DNA from: Bacteroidales bacterium
Lineage (GTDB): Bacteria > Bacteroidota > Bacteroidia > Bacteroidales > Marinilabiliaceae
Assembly (NCBI GenBank): GCA_003249255.1
Contig: QKJP01000066.1
Span: forward strand, 62,001 to 126,000
Reading direction: 5' to 3'
DNA length: 64,000 nt
Shown here: in pieces, positions 44,284 to 54,562 of the stretch
How positions within the stretch are numbered: position 1 is the stretch's first letter
How the letters are laid out: each line of letters opens with the position of its first letter
The notes under the pieces: model-generated
What the model saw: the letters and a program-made list of their open reading frames with translations, nothing else
Databases searched by the model: none
Told to the model about the DNA's origin: nothing
Position numbers and translations under genes: made by a program

Positions 44284-44712
44284 TTAATGTTTCTCAAGAT
44301 ATTCCTTTGTGCTAAAGAAGAAATGACATTCGCGATCTGCACTTTCATCACTATCAGAACCATGTATGGCATTGTGAGATTTGCTTTCTGCAAATAATTT
44401 TCGAATGGTGCCTTCTTTGGCTTGCAGTGGATCCGTATTTCCAATAAGTGATCTAAAATCCTCAACAGCATTGTCCTTTTTAAGAATCGCTGCAACAACG
44501 GGGCCGGAAGACATAAAGTCAACTAGTTCAGGAAAGAAAGGACGCTCTTTATGTTCTTGGTAAAACTCTTCGGCTTCAAGGTGTGACATTAAAACTGATT
44601 TAACAGCAATGATTCTAAAGCCGGCTTCTTCTATCATGTTAAAAATAGCTCCAATGTGGCGGTTGTTTACAGCACCCGGTTTTATCATTGTTAATGTTTT
44701 GGTTCCAGCCAT
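44284..44712 (-). CDS. ndk: Nucleoside diphosphate kinase
   Basis: A 142-residue NDK. It has the phosphate-binding MIKPGAV near the start and the active-site His in NAIHGSDSDESADRECHFFF; PFFPELVDFMSSGPVVAAIL is also conserved. It transfers the gamma phosphate from ATP to other nucleoside diphosphates in the cytoplasm. It is a single gene divergent from nrnA, with about 100 bases between the start codons, and is followed downstream by the hairpin at 44182-44208. Confidence 0.97.
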   Translation of the reverse strand: MAGTKTLTMIKPGAVNNRHIGAIFNMIEEAGFRIIAVKSVLMSHLEAEEFYQEHKERPFFPELVDFMSSGPVVAAILKKDNAVEDFRSLIGNTDPLQAKEGTIRKLFAESKSHNAIHGSDSDESADRECHFFFSTKEYLEKH

Positions 44713-44777
44713 GATATTTATGTTTTAAAAAGTTATAATTCTATTTTTGAAAAAATACGAAAGCTTATGCATTTCGC

Positions 44778-44785
44778 TATCTTTG
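44778..44785 (+). promoter_or_regulatory. -7 box TATCTTTG of nrnA
   Basis: Exact TAnnTTTG match 23 bases before the ATG at 44809. It lies within the longer reading frame that starts at 44767, so it favours the later start. Confidence 0.6.
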
Positions 44786-44808
44786 ATTCTTATAATAAAA
44801 ATACAGAA

Positions 44809-45831
44809 ATGAATATTAAAGACAAATCCTTAATTACATCTTTTCAATCCTTAATTAATACATCCGATAAAATTGTAATTGTTCCCCATAATAATCCTGA
44901 TGGTGATGCAATGGGAGCTTCTCTGGGTTTATTTAATACCTTGTTGAATATGAATAAACAATCAACAGTGATTTCACCCAATGCATATCCTGAATATCTA
45001 AAATGGATGCCTGGAGTTGATCAAGTAATTGTATATGAAGAGGATAGTGTTAAAGCGTTAGAAGTGTTAGATGCCGCGGATTGTTTTATTTTTGTAGATT
45101 TTAATGCCTTATCACGAATTGATCAGATGACAGAGTATTTTCAGAATGATACAAAACCTCGTTTTATGATTGACCATCATCCATATCCGGAAGAAGCAAC
45201 AGCAAGCTATCAGATTAGTGTGCCAGAAGCTTCTTCTACCTGTGAGTTATTGTATCAGGTCATTAAAGAAGCTGCATTTGAAGAGTTTGTTACTGTTGAT
45301 GCTGCCGAGTGCATCTATTCGGGCATTATGACAGATACGGGTTCTTTAAATTATAATTCAAACAGACCGGAAACTTATTTGACGGTGGCCAATTTATTGG
45401 AAAAAGGAATCAATAAAGATAAAATACACCACCAAATTTTTCAGAATAATTCATTTTCTAAAATGCAGTTGTTAGGTTTTGCTCTTAGTGAAAAGATGGA
45501 GCTGTTACCTGAATTAAAAGCAGCTTTTATTTCTTTAAGTAAGGAAGAATTGGAACGCTTTAATTATCAATCAGGTGATACCGAAGGTTTTGTAAATCAG
45601 GCACTGTGGATAGAAGGGGTAGATGTATCTGCACTAATTACAGAGAAGGATGATATGGTAAAAATGTCATTTCGAAGCAGAGGTGACTTCCCGGTAAATA
45701 AATTTAGTTCTGCTTATTTTGAAGGAGGAGGTCATCATAACGCAGCAGGGGGAAAGTCTGAACTTTCTCTTGCAGATACAATAGAAAAGTTTAAATCAGC
45801 GTTAAAGGAATACAGAACCGTCGAAAAATAA
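44809..45831 (+). CDS. nrnA: DHH-family oligoribonuclease / PAP phosphatase
   Basis: A 340-residue DHH/DHHA1 phosphoesterase like NrnA. Motifs: VPHNNPDGDAMGASLGL (DHH motif I), FVDFN, the name motif MIDHHPYP, YSGIMTDTGSLNY, and the C-terminal DHHA1 segment YFEGGGHHNAAGG. It degrades short oligonucleotides and 3'-phosphoadenosine 5'-phosphate in the cytoplasm. The -7 box at 44778-44785 argues for the ATG at 44809. It is followed three bases later by a FKBP-type lipoprotein gene. Confidence 0.92.
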   Translation: MNIKDKSLITSFQSLINTSDKIVIVPHNNPDGDAMGASLGLFNTLLNMNKQSTVISPNAYPEYLKWMPGVDQVIVYEEDSVKALEVLDAADCFIFVDFNALSRIDQMTEYFQNDTKPRFMIDHHPYPEEATASYQISVPEASSTCELLYQVIKEAAFEEFVTVDAAECIYSGIMTDTGSLNYNSNRPETYLTVANLLEKGINKDKIHHQIFQNNSFSKMQLLGFALSEKMELLPELKAAFISLSKEELERFNYQSGDTEGFVNQALWIEGVDVSALITEKDDMVKMSFRSRGDFPVNKFSSAYFEGGGHHNAAGGKSELSLADTIEKFKSALKEYRTVEK

Positions 45832-45834
45832 TAT

Positions 45835-46356
45835 ATGCGAAATTATTTCTTTTATATTACTGTCTTGTTGATTTTATCACTTACAAGTGCTCAGTGTACT
45901 CAAAAAAAAACCAAAAGGAAAATCCCAATTAGTAAAGAAACCCTTATTAATGTGAACAAAAAATTGGTTGATCAGGATGCTGAACGCATAAAACTGTTTC
46001 TTCAGGAGAAAAATATTCAAATGACTCAAACGAAAACAGGTTTATGGTATTCCATCGATAAAAATATTGGAGGAGAACAAATTGGTAATGGAAGTGTGGT
46101 GAAATATAACTATTCAATAGAGTTATTAGATGGAACACTTTGTTATTCATCAGATAGTTTAGGAGCTAAAACAATTACCATTGGCAAAAGCAGTGAAGAA
46201 TCCGGTATAAATGAAGGAATTCAGTTGTTAAGTAAAAATGATGAAGCAAGTTTCTTAATTCCACCGCATTTGGCTCATGGTTTAATGGGTGATGATGATA
46301 AAATTCCTGCTCGGTCAATACTTTATGTTCATGTAGAAGTTTTAGATGTTAAATAG
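45835..46356 (+). CDS. FKBP-type peptidyl-prolyl isomerase, GldI-like
   Basis: A 173-residue exported protein. The N-terminus is a signal ending LTSAQC, close to a lipobox. The FKBP domain (about 75-173) has GNGSVVKYNYSIELLDGTL, EGIQLLSKNDEASFLIPPHLAHG and PARSILYVHVEVLDVK. It resembles GldI of gliding Bacteroidota, an isomerase needed for folding of T9SS or gliding proteins, but gliding cannot be claimed from this alone. It is probably co-transcribed with nrnA. Confidence 0.85.
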   Translation: MRNYFFYITVLLILSLTSAQCTQKKTKRKIPISKETLINVNKKLVDQDAERIKLFLQEKNIQMTQTKTGLWYSIDKNIGGEQIGNGSVVKYNYSIELLDGTLCYSSDSLGAKTITIGKSSEESGINEGIQLLSKNDEASFLIPPHLAHGLMGDDDKIPARSILYVHVEVLDVK

Positions 46357-46445
46357 ATGTAAGGCTGTTTTAGATTGGTTTAATGTATTTTTGTTTGAGA
46401 ACAAACATAATTTAGTTTTATTTGCATAGATTAGAAAAATTAAAA

Positions 46446-47198
46446 ATGAAGAATATTAAAAGTTTAGTATTACTTTTTATAGTAGTAAGTGCTTTCGTTG
46501 GGTGCAGTGATGATGATTATAATATTAAAACTGCGGAAGAATATATAGCTGAAGAAAATGAATTGCTAAATAGGTTTTATGAAGAAGTTATTGAAGTTTA
46601 TGCCTCAGATAGTGGAAGGTATGAAGTAATGCGAATGCCAATTTACGAGATGATAGATGGTGTAAAAACAACCAAAGTTTTAAGAGATAGTCTAATGTTA
46701 GCAGACTTAACACTTGTCCGTTATGGGGTTGCAAGTAAAGATACAATTGCCATGAAAAAAAATATAGAGTATCTACCAAGGTTGGATTATTTTGCAAAGT
46801 TAGCTTTGGATACTGTTGATTTAAGAAAGGAGTCTGGGTTACTAATGCTTCACATCAAAGATACAGATTGGGATGCCAAAGAGGAATTAGGAGACTCAAT
46901 TGGAATTAATAAAGTTGTTGGAACTCGCTATTCGTTGTATAAAGTTGCTGATTCGAAAGGTGAAACATATTTAAAATATGCTGAGACAAATAAATCTGAT
47001 GTAACCCCTTCTGTAAGTCATACTTTTGATCCTAATGTTGGATCATCTTCTTCAAAGTTTAGTTCCGGAATGAATATGGCGTTGCAACACATGAGATTAT
47101 ATGGGCGAGCAATAATAATATTACCATCAACCATTAGTGTTAGCAAGAATTATGAAACGTTCTATTATGACGTAAAAATAACTTATTTAGAAAAATAA
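46446..47198 (+). CDS. DUF4827-like lipoprotein
   Basis: A 250-residue lipoprotein with signal KNIKSLVLLFIVVSAFVGC (lipobox FVGC). I prefer the ATG at 46446 to one eight codons upstream because the signal then starts cleanly. The body matches DUF4827, a family of Bacteroidota lipoproteins related to FKBP folds: TAEEYIAEENELLNRFY, then GTRYSLYKVADSKGE, then GMNMALQHMRLYGRAIIILPST. No function is known. It follows the FKBP gene on the same strand, which suggests a related envelope role. Confidence 0.78.
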   Translation: MKNIKSLVLLFIVVSAFVGCSDDDYNIKTAEEYIAEENELLNRFYEEVIEVYASDSGRYEVMRMPIYEMIDGVKTTKVLRDSLMLADLTLVRYGVASKDTIAMKKNIEYLPRLDYFAKLALDTVDLRKESGLLMLHIKDTDWDAKEELGDSIGINKVVGTRYSLYKVADSKGETYLKYAETNKSDVTPSVSHTFDPNVGSSSSKFSSGMNMALQHMRLYGRAIIILPSTISVSKNYETFYYDVKITYLEK

Positions 47199-47228
47199 AC
47201 TACCTCCCTCACTTAAATTAAATTGACA

Positions 47229-48482
47229 ATGAATCAAGCAAAAAATTATCTCGGACCATTTATTACAATGGTCTTTTTGTTTTTTATAGTGGGCTTTTTG
47301 ACCGTTGTTTTTCAGCAATTTCAAAAACCATTGGAAACAGCCTTTTTAGGAAATGTAGAAAACATCAAAAACACCTTATCTATTTTAGTAACCTTTACGT
47401 GGTTTTTAGCATATCCTGTATTGGGAGGTACTGGTTCTAAATGGGTAAATCATCATGGTTATAAAAAGACCTTAATTCGAGCTTTGGCAGTGATGATTGC
47501 AGGGCTTTTAATTAGTGCAGGTTCTGCATGGATTGGATCGATGCAAAATCAAATTAATATTGCAGGAATACCTCTCGGTTTTTATATTTTCCTATTGGGA
47601 TCTTTTGTTGTTGGTGGTGCAGCCACAATTATGCAGGTGGTTATTAATCCTTACTTAACAGCTTGTGATGTAAAAGGTACAAGCTCAATACAGCGGATAA
47701 CAATTGGAGGTTCCTCAAATTCTATTGGAACAACTCTTGCTCCATATTTTGTGGCTGGTATTGTATTTGGTGGGTTATCAATTAGTGACATCAATATTAA
47801 ACAAGTAATATTACCTTTTATACTTTTAGCAGTAACAATTTTTATCGTTATACTAGTTGTGAGCCGATTGTCTTTGCCTCATATTGAGGGAACTACGCAA
47901 TCAAAAGGCGAAGTGTTAGAAAAGAGTGTTTGGTCATTTTCGCATTTAACACTTGGTGTAGTAGGTATCTTCTTTTACGTAGGGGTAGAAGTTGCAATTG
48001 GAGCTAACTTAAATATGTATGCTAACTGGTTAGGAGAATCTTATGCAGCTAAGGCTTCACTTATGACTATGTTGTATTGGGGAGGAATGTTAGTTGGTCG
48101 ATTGGTTGGTAGTACTTTAAGTAAAGTTTCTGCAAAGACTCAATTATCATTTACTTCTGTTGTGGCTACTATTTTAGTAGTTATTTCCATTAAATTTCAA
48201 AATCCATGGTTTTTAGTTGGTATCGGTTTACTTCACTCTATCATGTGGGGCGGTATTTTTGATTTAGCCATAAAGGATCTTGGTAAATATACTTCTAAAG
48301 GATCAGGAGCATTAATGATTGGTGTAATCGGAGGTGCTATCTTACCATTATTGCAAGGAGTTCTTGCTGACGCCATGAATGGTAATTGGGCATTAACCTG
48401 GTTTATTGTGATTCTTGGAGAATTATATATCTTGTACTATGCTTTATCCGGATCTAAAGTAAAACAAAAAGGAAATTTATAA
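47229..48482 (+). CDS. MFS sugar transporter, FucP/glucose-galactose type
   Basis: A 417-residue major-facilitator transporter with about twelve membrane helices. The start MNQAKNYLGPFITMVFLFFIVGFLTVV and the segment FVVGGAATIMQVVINPYLTACD match Bacteroidota sugar:proton symporters of the FucP/GluP group. The ROK sugar kinase gene follows 21 bases later, so uptake and phosphorylation of one hexose are linked. The exact sugar is not determined. I chose the ATG at 47229; a TTG two codons earlier is possible. Confidence 0.85.
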   Translation: MNQAKNYLGPFITMVFLFFIVGFLTVVFQQFQKPLETAFLGNVENIKNTLSILVTFTWFLAYPVLGGTGSKWVNHHGYKKTLIRALAVMIAGLLISAGSAWIGSMQNQINIAGIPLGFYIFLLGSFVVGGAATIMQVVINPYLTACDVKGTSSIQRITIGGSSNSIGTTLAPYFVAGIVFGGLSISDINIKQVILPFILLAVTIFIVILVVSRLSLPHIEGTTQSKGEVLEKSVWSFSHLTLGVVGIFFYVGVEVAIGANLNMYANWLGESYAAKASLMTMLYWGGMLVGRLVGSTLSKVSAKTQLSFTSVVATILVVISIKFQNPWFLVGIGLLHSIMWGGIFDLAIKDLGKYTSKGSGALMIGVIGGAILPLLQGVLADAMNGNWALTWFIVILGELYILYYALSGSKVKQKGNL

Positions 48483-48503
48483 CCTTATTAATCTATTATA
48501 AAA

Positions 48504-49481
48504 ATGAAGAAAGTAACAGTTGGTATTGATATAGGCGGAACCAATACTGCCATTGGTGTTGTTGATAATACCGGAGATGTTTTACAAAAACAATCTATCC
48601 CTACACCTGGCCATGGGGATGCCGAAAGATATGTGAAAGATCTTGCCAATACCGTTAAAGAATTAGTTGAATCAGTAAAGCACATTAATCCTGGAATTGA
48701 GTTAGTAGGAATTGGTATTGGAGCACCTAATGCCAATTATTATAAAGGTACTATTGAAGAGGCTCCTAATTTATCTTTTAAAGGAATAGTTCATTTTGTT
48801 GAAATGTTAAGGGTTCATTTTGAGGAGGTAAAAGCCATTGCTTTAACTAATGATGCCAATGCGGCTGCTATTGGAGAAATGATTTATGGTGGTGCCAAAG
48901 GAATGAAGAATTTTGTAATGTACACCTTAGGAACCGGTGTAGGAAGTGGTTTAGTGGTAAATGGAGATTTGGTATATGGCGATGATGGTTTTGCCGGCGA
49001 GTGTGGTCATACTGTTTTAGTTCCTGGAGGAAGGATGTGTGGCTGTGGTATTGAAGGACATTTGGAAGCATACTGTTCTGCACCTGGAATGAAACGAACA
49101 GCATTTGAATTGTTGGTAAAATATAATGATACCACAAGTCCTTTGGCAAATAAAACCTATAACGAATTGGATTCTAAAGCAATTTATGAAGCTGCAATAG
49201 CAGGAGATAAAATTGCTTTGGAGGTGTTTGAGCAAACCGGAAAATATTTAGGGCAAGGATTAGCTGATTCAGTTCATCATTTAAGTCCAGAGGCTGTGTT
49301 TTTATTTGGAGGTCCTACTGCTGCCGGAGATTTTATTTTTAAACCGGCAAAAGAAAGTATGGAAAAGCATCTTTTAGCTACTTTTAAAAACAAAATCGAG
49401 ATTCTTCCATCTCAATTAAAATCGGGAGATGCTGCCATTGTTGGAGCAAGTGCTTTAGCATGGAAAGAGTTAGAAAAATAG
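48504..49481 (+). CDS. ROK family sugar kinase (glucokinase-like)
   Basis: A 325-residue ROK kinase. ATP-binding motif GIDIGGTNTAIGVV at 7-20; the substrate site LTNDANAAAIGEMIYGGAKG; GTGVGSGLVVNGDLVYG; then GECGHTVLVPGGRMCGCGIEGHLEAY. In the zinc motif the usual third cysteine (CxCGxxGC) is replaced by histidine (His186, after Cys179 and Cys181). It phosphorylates a hexose, likely glucose, delivered by the adjacent MFS transporter. A strong terminator follows at 49502-49537. Confidence 0.92.
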   Translation: MKKVTVGIDIGGTNTAIGVVDNTGDVLQKQSIPTPGHGDAERYVKDLANTVKELVESVKHINPGIELVGIGIGAPNANYYKGTIEEAPNLSFKGIVHFVEMLRVHFEEVKAIALTNDANAAAIGEMIYGGAKGMKNFVMYTLGTGVGSGLVVNGDLVYGDDGFAGECGHTVLVPGGRMCGCGIEGHLEAYCSAPGMKRTAFELLVKYNDTTSPLANKTYNELDSKAIYEAAIAGDKIALEVFEQTGKYLGQGLADSVHHLSPEAVFLFGGPTAAGDFIFKPAKESMEKHLLATFKNKIEILPSQLKSGDAAIVGASALAWKELEK

Positions 49482-49501
49482 TATCTACTGCGAGATAAAA
49501 T

Positions 49502-49537
49502 AAAACAGGCTACTTCAATACTGAGGTAGCCTGTTTT
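49502..49537. terminator. Bidirectional terminator between ROK kinase and chemoreceptor genes
   Basis: AAAACAGGCTAC pairs with GTAGCCTGTTTT with further inner pairing, flanked by A and T runs; it serves both convergent genes. Confidence 0.9.
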
Positions 49538-49556
49538 GTTAGTAGTGGTTAGGTAA

Positions 49557-51521
49557 TTAATTCATTTTAGTGGTAATTATGGAATTGTCTATGGTTTGAT
49601 TAGTATCAGTTGTATGATTGGAATGTTGCATGGTATTAAAGAAAGAAACAAGCTGGGCAAGGCTATTGGATAAATCCCTTAATGATTCAGCGTTACGAGC
49701 CATTTCCTCAGATGAAGTAGCATTTGCTTGAGTGACATTATTTAGCACTCCAATAGAATCATTCATTTGATTCATTCCAATTTGTTGCTCGTTAATGGAG
49801 GCAGTAATTTCATGAACCATTACATTTACTTTCTCTATTTTCGGTAGCGTTTCATTTAATAGTTTATAGGCTTTTTGACTATTGACTCTACTTTCATTTG
49901 ATAGCTTAACAATGTCTTCGGCTGCTAAAGAACTTTTCTCAGCCAATTTTCTAACTTCAGAAGCAACAACCGCGAACCCTCTACCATGTTCACCTGCACG
50001 AGCGGCTTCCACGGCGGCATTAATTGCTAGAATATCAGTTTGTTCAGCGATTGCTGTAATAATTTGGATTTTATCTGTAATTTTTATTACAGATTCCATG
50101 CTTTTTTCCGATGCGTCTTTCACTTCAGAAATGTCTTTATTAGCCTCAGATGATAGTTTTTGAGTATCTATAGCATTTGAAGCATTGTTGGCAATATTCG
50201 AACTAATCTCTTCCATCGAAGATGACATTTCTTCTACGCTGGCGGCTTGTTCATTGGCACTTTCTGCTAAATATTCGGCATCTTGACTAATTTGTTTACT
50301 GGATTCAGCAACACTTTCTGCATTATTCCTTATTCCATTCACAACTTCATTTAATTTATAATTCATGGATTTTAGAGCTTTGATAAAATCAGCAACTTCG
50401 TCTTTGGTTTTTGCATCATGTATTTCTTCGTCCAGATTTCCCTTAGCAATGCTCTGGGTAATATTTATGCCGTTCCTAATACTTTTGATAACAGATTCGA
50501 TGATTAGGCGAGTAATGAAAGCAAAAATTGCTATTCCGATGATTGCAATAAGGATAGAAAATAGTCTGATTTTATTGCTAGTACTATATAAATCTGTGTG
50601 ATAAATAGAAATAGAGATGTAAGCATTAATGGGTTCATAAAATTTATAAAATTGATATTTCTTTTTTCCTTCCCATAGATAAGCTTGTTTGACAACTGAA
50701 TTGTCGGGATTCATTTCTTTAAAGAAATCATATGCAGCCAAACTTGCACCTTCTTTTGTTGGATGAAGAATTAATTCGCCATCTTTTGCAACTAAAAATG
50801 GATAGCCTGTTTTAAAATATTTTTTAGACTGAAATACTTCTTTAATTTCTGAAATTAAATTATCCGGTACACCTACATATAAAATTCCTTTAATTTCATT
50901 ATCAATGATGATGGGTTCATAGGCAGTATAATACCATTTGTTTACAACAAAAGCTTTGCCCTTGTAGGTTTCTCCTTTTTCAATAGTCTGAATTACCGGA
51001 GAAGAGTTTGGTATGAAAGTTCCTACTGCACGAACTCCATCGTTGTTTAATACATTAGTTGAAATGCGCAGATAACCTTGAGGTATTTTTTGAAAGATAG
51101 TAGCTGTTTCAACTGATAGACTTTTTATTTTATCTACAATCTCATAATTTAATTGTATAGCTTGATTGTTAATGGTCCATTTATTTACAGATAGAGGAAT
51201 AGTTTCTTTTGTTACTTGGTTGATGGCAGTAAACTCAATGCGTTCTGTGGTTGAAATCTTAATGTCTCCTTGATTAGTTAAATGTTGATGAGCAATGGTT
51301 AAGGCCATGTTTACTTTGTCCTGAATACCACTGCGTTTACTTTCTATAAGTTGGTAGATGTCATTAACTTGTTCGGTAAGAGCGTAGTCTGATAATTCAT
51401 TAATATAATCTTGATAACTACCTATCGCATAACTACCAATTGCAAGAATTAGTAATATGATGCATAGGTTGTTCCAGAAGTTTATTTTCGTTGAAATTTT
51501 CTTAAACCGTAATAATTTCAT
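49557..51521 (-). CDS. Methyl-accepting chemotaxis protein with Cache sensor
   Basis: A 654-residue chemoreceptor. Membrane helix 1 (about 16-36), a periplasmic Cache-type region of about 280 residues (Cache3/Cache2 fusion style: [39 protein letters not shown], then [20 protein letters not shown]), membrane helix 2 (about 320-345), HAMP, then the signalling domain with the hairpin tip [43 protein letters not shown]. The ligand is probably a small carboxylate or amine (family knowledge). No che operon is adjacent. Confidence 0.93.
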   Translation of the reverse strand: MKLLRFKKISTKINFWNNLCIILLILAIGSYAIGSYQDYINELSDYALTEQVNDIYQLIESKRSGIQDKVNMALTIAHQHLTNQGDIKISTTERIEFTAINQVTKETIPLSVNKWTINNQAIQLNYEIVDKIKSLSVETATIFQKIPQGYLRISTNVLNNDGVRAVGTFIPNSSPVIQTIEKGETYKGKAFVVNKWYYTAYEPIIIDNEIKGILYVGVPDNLISEIKEVFQSKKYFKTGYPFLVAKDGELILHPTKEGASLAAYDFFKEMNPDNSVVKQAYLWEGKKKYQFYKFYEPINAYISISIYHTDLYSTSNKIRLFSILIAIIGIAIFAFITRLIIESVIKSIRNGINITQSIAKGNLDEEIHDAKTKDEVADFIKALKSMNYKLNEVVNGIRNNAESVAESSKQISQDAEYLAESANEQAASVEEMSSSMEEISSNIANNASNAIDTQKLSSEANKDISEVKDASEKSMESVIKITDKIQIITAIAEQTDILAINAAVEAARAGEHGRGFAVVASEVRKLAEKSSLAAEDIVKLSNESRVNSQKAYKLLNETLPKIEKVNVMVHEITASINEQQIGMNQMNDSIGVLNNVTQANATSSEEMARNAESLRDLSNSLAQLVSFFNTMQHSNHTTDTNQTIDNSIITTKMN

Positions 51522-51701
51522 TCTAGTATTAGCTTAGGTGTTAACAGAAGTAGAAAATTAAAATGATAGCTGATCAATGTCAATACTATATTAGGAAATT
51601 GTGATTAAGAGGTAGGCGGGTAATGTAGGATAGTAATTATGATTGACGAAATGTGTTTTTAAAATGATATCCAATCTAAAATTAGTGATGAGCTTTCAAA
51701 T

Positions 51702-54215
51702 TTGAATTACTATTTTTGTGACCAAAAATTGAAATTAGATTATCATTCAATAGATCTTCCTATAAAGGATTGTATTTCTGAGGTAAAGACTAAGCTTTCC
51801 CAAAATAATACCCTTATTTTAAGTGCTCCTCCTGGTGCAGGAAAAAGTACCTTGTTACCTTTGACTTTATTAAACGAGAATTGGCTTCAGGGAAAACGAA
51901 TTTTAATGTTAGAACCAAGACGATTAGCTGCTAAAAATATAGCTTTTCGGATGGCTGAGCTATTGGGTGAGAAGGCAGGAAAAACCGTTGGTTATCGAAT
52001 TCGCTTTGAAAATTGTATTAGTGCAGATACCCGATTAGAAGTAATCACAGAAGGAATTCTTACTCGTATGCTTCAGGATGATAATGAGCTGAAGGATGTT
52101 GGTTTAGTGATTTTTGATGAGTTTCATGAGCGTAGTTTGTTTGCAGATACGGCTTTAGCATTAAGTAGAGAGACCCAAAAATATTTAAGACAAGATTTAC
52201 GCCTGTTGGTTATGTCTGCAACTCTTGATTTATCCTCTCTATCAACATTATTACAGGCAGAAGTAGTTACCAGTAAAGGTCGTCAATACCCGGTTGAGAT
52301 TAAATATGAAGGTGATCGGGATTTAAGCATGATTCCTGAATTAACGGCTCGAGTGATTCAAAAAGCAATCAAAGAACAGGATGGTGATATTCTAACATTT
52401 TTGCCGGGTGAGGGAGAAATAAAGAAATGTGAAGCCATTTTAAAAAATAAAAACAAGGATGTGAAAATTCATCCTTTATATGGGCAGTTGTCGCTGAACA
52501 AGCAGTTTGCAGCCATAAAACCGGATAGGGAAGGAAGACGTAAAGTGGTTTTAGCTACATCTATAGCAGAAACCAGTTTAACCATCGAAGGTATTACAAC
52601 CGTAGTAGATAGTGGTTATTCTCGATTGGCAGAATTTGACCCTAAATCTGGTTTAACCAAATTAGTGACAAAAGATATTACCAAAGACTCTGCAGATCAA
52701 AGAGCTGGAAGAGCAGGACGTTTATCTCCTGGCGTTTGTTATCGAATGTGGTCAAAAGGTAGTCATAATAAATTGTATGATCATCGCAGACCTGAAATCC
52801 AAGAAGCTGATCTAACTTCTTTGGCTTTAGATTTATCCAAATGGGGAGTGGAAAATCCTTATGATTTAGATTGGTTAACACCTCCGCCTAAAGGAGCTTA
52901 CGAGCAAGGTCTGGATTTATTGGAGCAAATAGATGCATTAGAAAATAAGCGTATAACCAAACACGGGGAGTTAATTCAGCAATTACCTTGTCATCCTCGT
53001 ATTGCACACATGCTCATTAAAGCAAAAGAAGATGGTTTAGAAGAACTTGCAACTGATGTAGCGGCTATTATAGAGGAGCGCGATCCTCTCGAAAAAGAAG
53101 CAGGTATTGATATTAACCTAAGGATTGAATCATTAAGAAGGTATAGAGCAGGGCATTTTAAAAATAAAGCTTTTGCTCGAATTGAAAAAACTGCTCAGCA
53201 ATACCGTCAACTTCTAAAAACAGGGATTGATAACGAGCCTGTAGATCCTTATGAAACCGGGTTGTTGTTGGTGTATGCTTATCCCGAAAGAATAGCTCAT
53301 GCAAAACCGGGTAACAATGCTCAATTTAAAATGGCTAATGGTAACATTGTAGCAGCAGGTCATAAAGATGATTTGGCACATGAAGCCTGGCTGGCAGTTG
53401 CTCATGCAAATGCCAGAGAAGGAGTGGGGCGCATATTTTTAGCTTCTCCTCTAAATCCTAAGGATTTGGCTTCATTAGTAAAAGAAAAAGAACAAATTAG
53501 CTGGGATACAAATAAAGGAGGAATTCTGTCTGTTGTAAATTTATGCATTGGAAATATTATTCTTCAAAGCAAACCTCTTAGAGTTGAGGATCCGAATCGA
53601 ATTATGGAGGTTGTTTCTCAAACAATCCAACGTGAAGGAAGAACCTTGTTAGACTTTACAAAAGACGTTGAACAATTGCAGAATAGAGTATTGTCATTAA
53701 AAAAATGGGATGCTGAAGGAGCTTGGCCGGATTTTTCTACCGAAAGTTTATTGGAAAATGCTAAAGAATGGCTATCTCCTTATTTAACGGAGGTTAGAAA
53801 AGCTACAGATTTAAAACGTCTTGATGTTAAGGATATTTTATATCATTCCTTAAGTTATGAGCAGCAGAAGAAACTTGAAGAATTAGCTCCTGAAAAGATT
53901 GAAGTTCCAAGTGGATCCAAAATAACGCTTCGATATGAATCAAAGGGCGAGTCCCCAATACTTGCTGTTCGCTTGCAGGAAATGTTTGGTTTTGAGGGCA
54001 CTCCTTTAGTGTTTAAGAAGCAGATAAAAGTCATCATTCATTTATTATCGCCTGGATTTAAGCAAGTTCAGATAACAAATGATTTGAGAAGCTTTTGGCA
54101 AAATGCTTATTTCGAAGTAAAAAAAGAATTAAAATCCAGATATCCAAAGCATGATTGGCCGGATGATCCTTTGAATGCACAAGCTATAAGAGGAGTAAAG
54201 CGCAGGAAAGGGTAG
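51702..54215 (+). CDS. hrpB: ATP-dependent helicase HrpB
   Basis: An 837-residue DEAH-box-type helicase. Walker A is LSAPPGAGKSTLLPL, motif II is FDEFHERS (the DEFH form typical of HrpB), motif III is MSATLD, motif VI is QRAGRAGRL, followed by helicase-associated domains and the HrpB C-terminal domain ending NDLRSFWQNAYFEVKKELKSRYPKHDWPDDP. It is an RNA helicase of unclear role in most bacteria. The start is a TTG; a second in-frame TTG at 51729 is possible because a TATTTTTG box lies at 51711-51718. Confidence 0.94.
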   Translation: MNYYFCDQKLKLDYHSIDLPIKDCISEVKTKLSQNNTLILSAPPGAGKSTLLPLTLLNENWLQGKRILMLEPRRLAAKNIAFRMAELLGEKAGKTVGYRIRFENCISADTRLEVITEGILTRMLQDDNELKDVGLVIFDEFHERSLFADTALALSRETQKYLRQDLRLLVMSATLDLSSLSTLLQAEVVTSKGRQYPVEIKYEGDRDLSMIPELTARVIQKAIKEQDGDILTFLPGEGEIKKCEAILKNKNKDVKIHPLYGQLSLNKQFAAIKPDREGRRKVVLATSIAETSLTIEGITTVVDSGYSRLAEFDPKSGLTKLVTKDITKDSADQRAGRAGRLSPGVCYRMWSKGSHNKLYDHRRPEIQEADLTSLALDLSKWGVENPYDLDWLTPPPKGAYEQGLDLLEQIDALENKRITKHGELIQQLPCHPRIAHMLIKAKEDGLEELATDVAAIIEERDPLEKEAGIDINLRIESLRRYRAGHFKNKAFARIEKTAQQYRQLLKTGIDNEPVDPYETGLLLVYAYPERIAHAKPGNNAQFKMANGNIVAAGHKDDLAHEAWLAVAHANAREGVGRIFLASPLNPKDLASLVKEKEQISWDTNKGGILSVVNLCIGNIILQSKPLRVEDPNRIMEVVSQTIQREGRTLLDFTKDVEQLQNRVLSLKKWDAEGAWPDFSTESLLENAKEWLSPYLTEVRKATDLKRLDVKDILYHSLSYEQQKKLEELAPEKIEVPSGSKITLRYESKGESPILAVRLQEMFGFEGTPLVFKKQIKVIIHLLSPGFKQVQITNDLRSFWQNAYFEVKKELKSRYPKHDWPDDPLNAQAIRGVKRRKG

Positions 54216-54562
54216 AATTATCAATTCTGATTCTAGTAAATAAATACTAAGAAATAATTAGACTTGTTTGTAATTTTAAAGCAAGATTCTGATTTCGAGG
54301 TGTTTCTAAATCTTAGATGTATTTTTTAATTTATTATTGATGGCTTTCAGCAATAGCTTTTTATGTGTATTTAGGGAGATGCAATTAGTCTTTTCTCCTT
54401 AGTGATGAAAAAGCTTTGTTAATTACCTTTTGTAATTGTTAATAATTCATTTTTAGTAATCTTTCTTCGTTCGCATTAAAATGACTATTTTTAGGCTGCC
54501 TTAAAATATGGGCTTAAAAATGCACGTATTTTAAATTTCAGAACGATTTAATTAACATAATA
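54216..54562. other. Intergenic stretch before gyrA
   Basis: 347 AT-rich bases. A TATTTTTA at 54487-54494 could be a degenerate -7 box for gyrA, but there is no clear -33 match. No gene or RNA is recognised. Confidence 0.4.
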
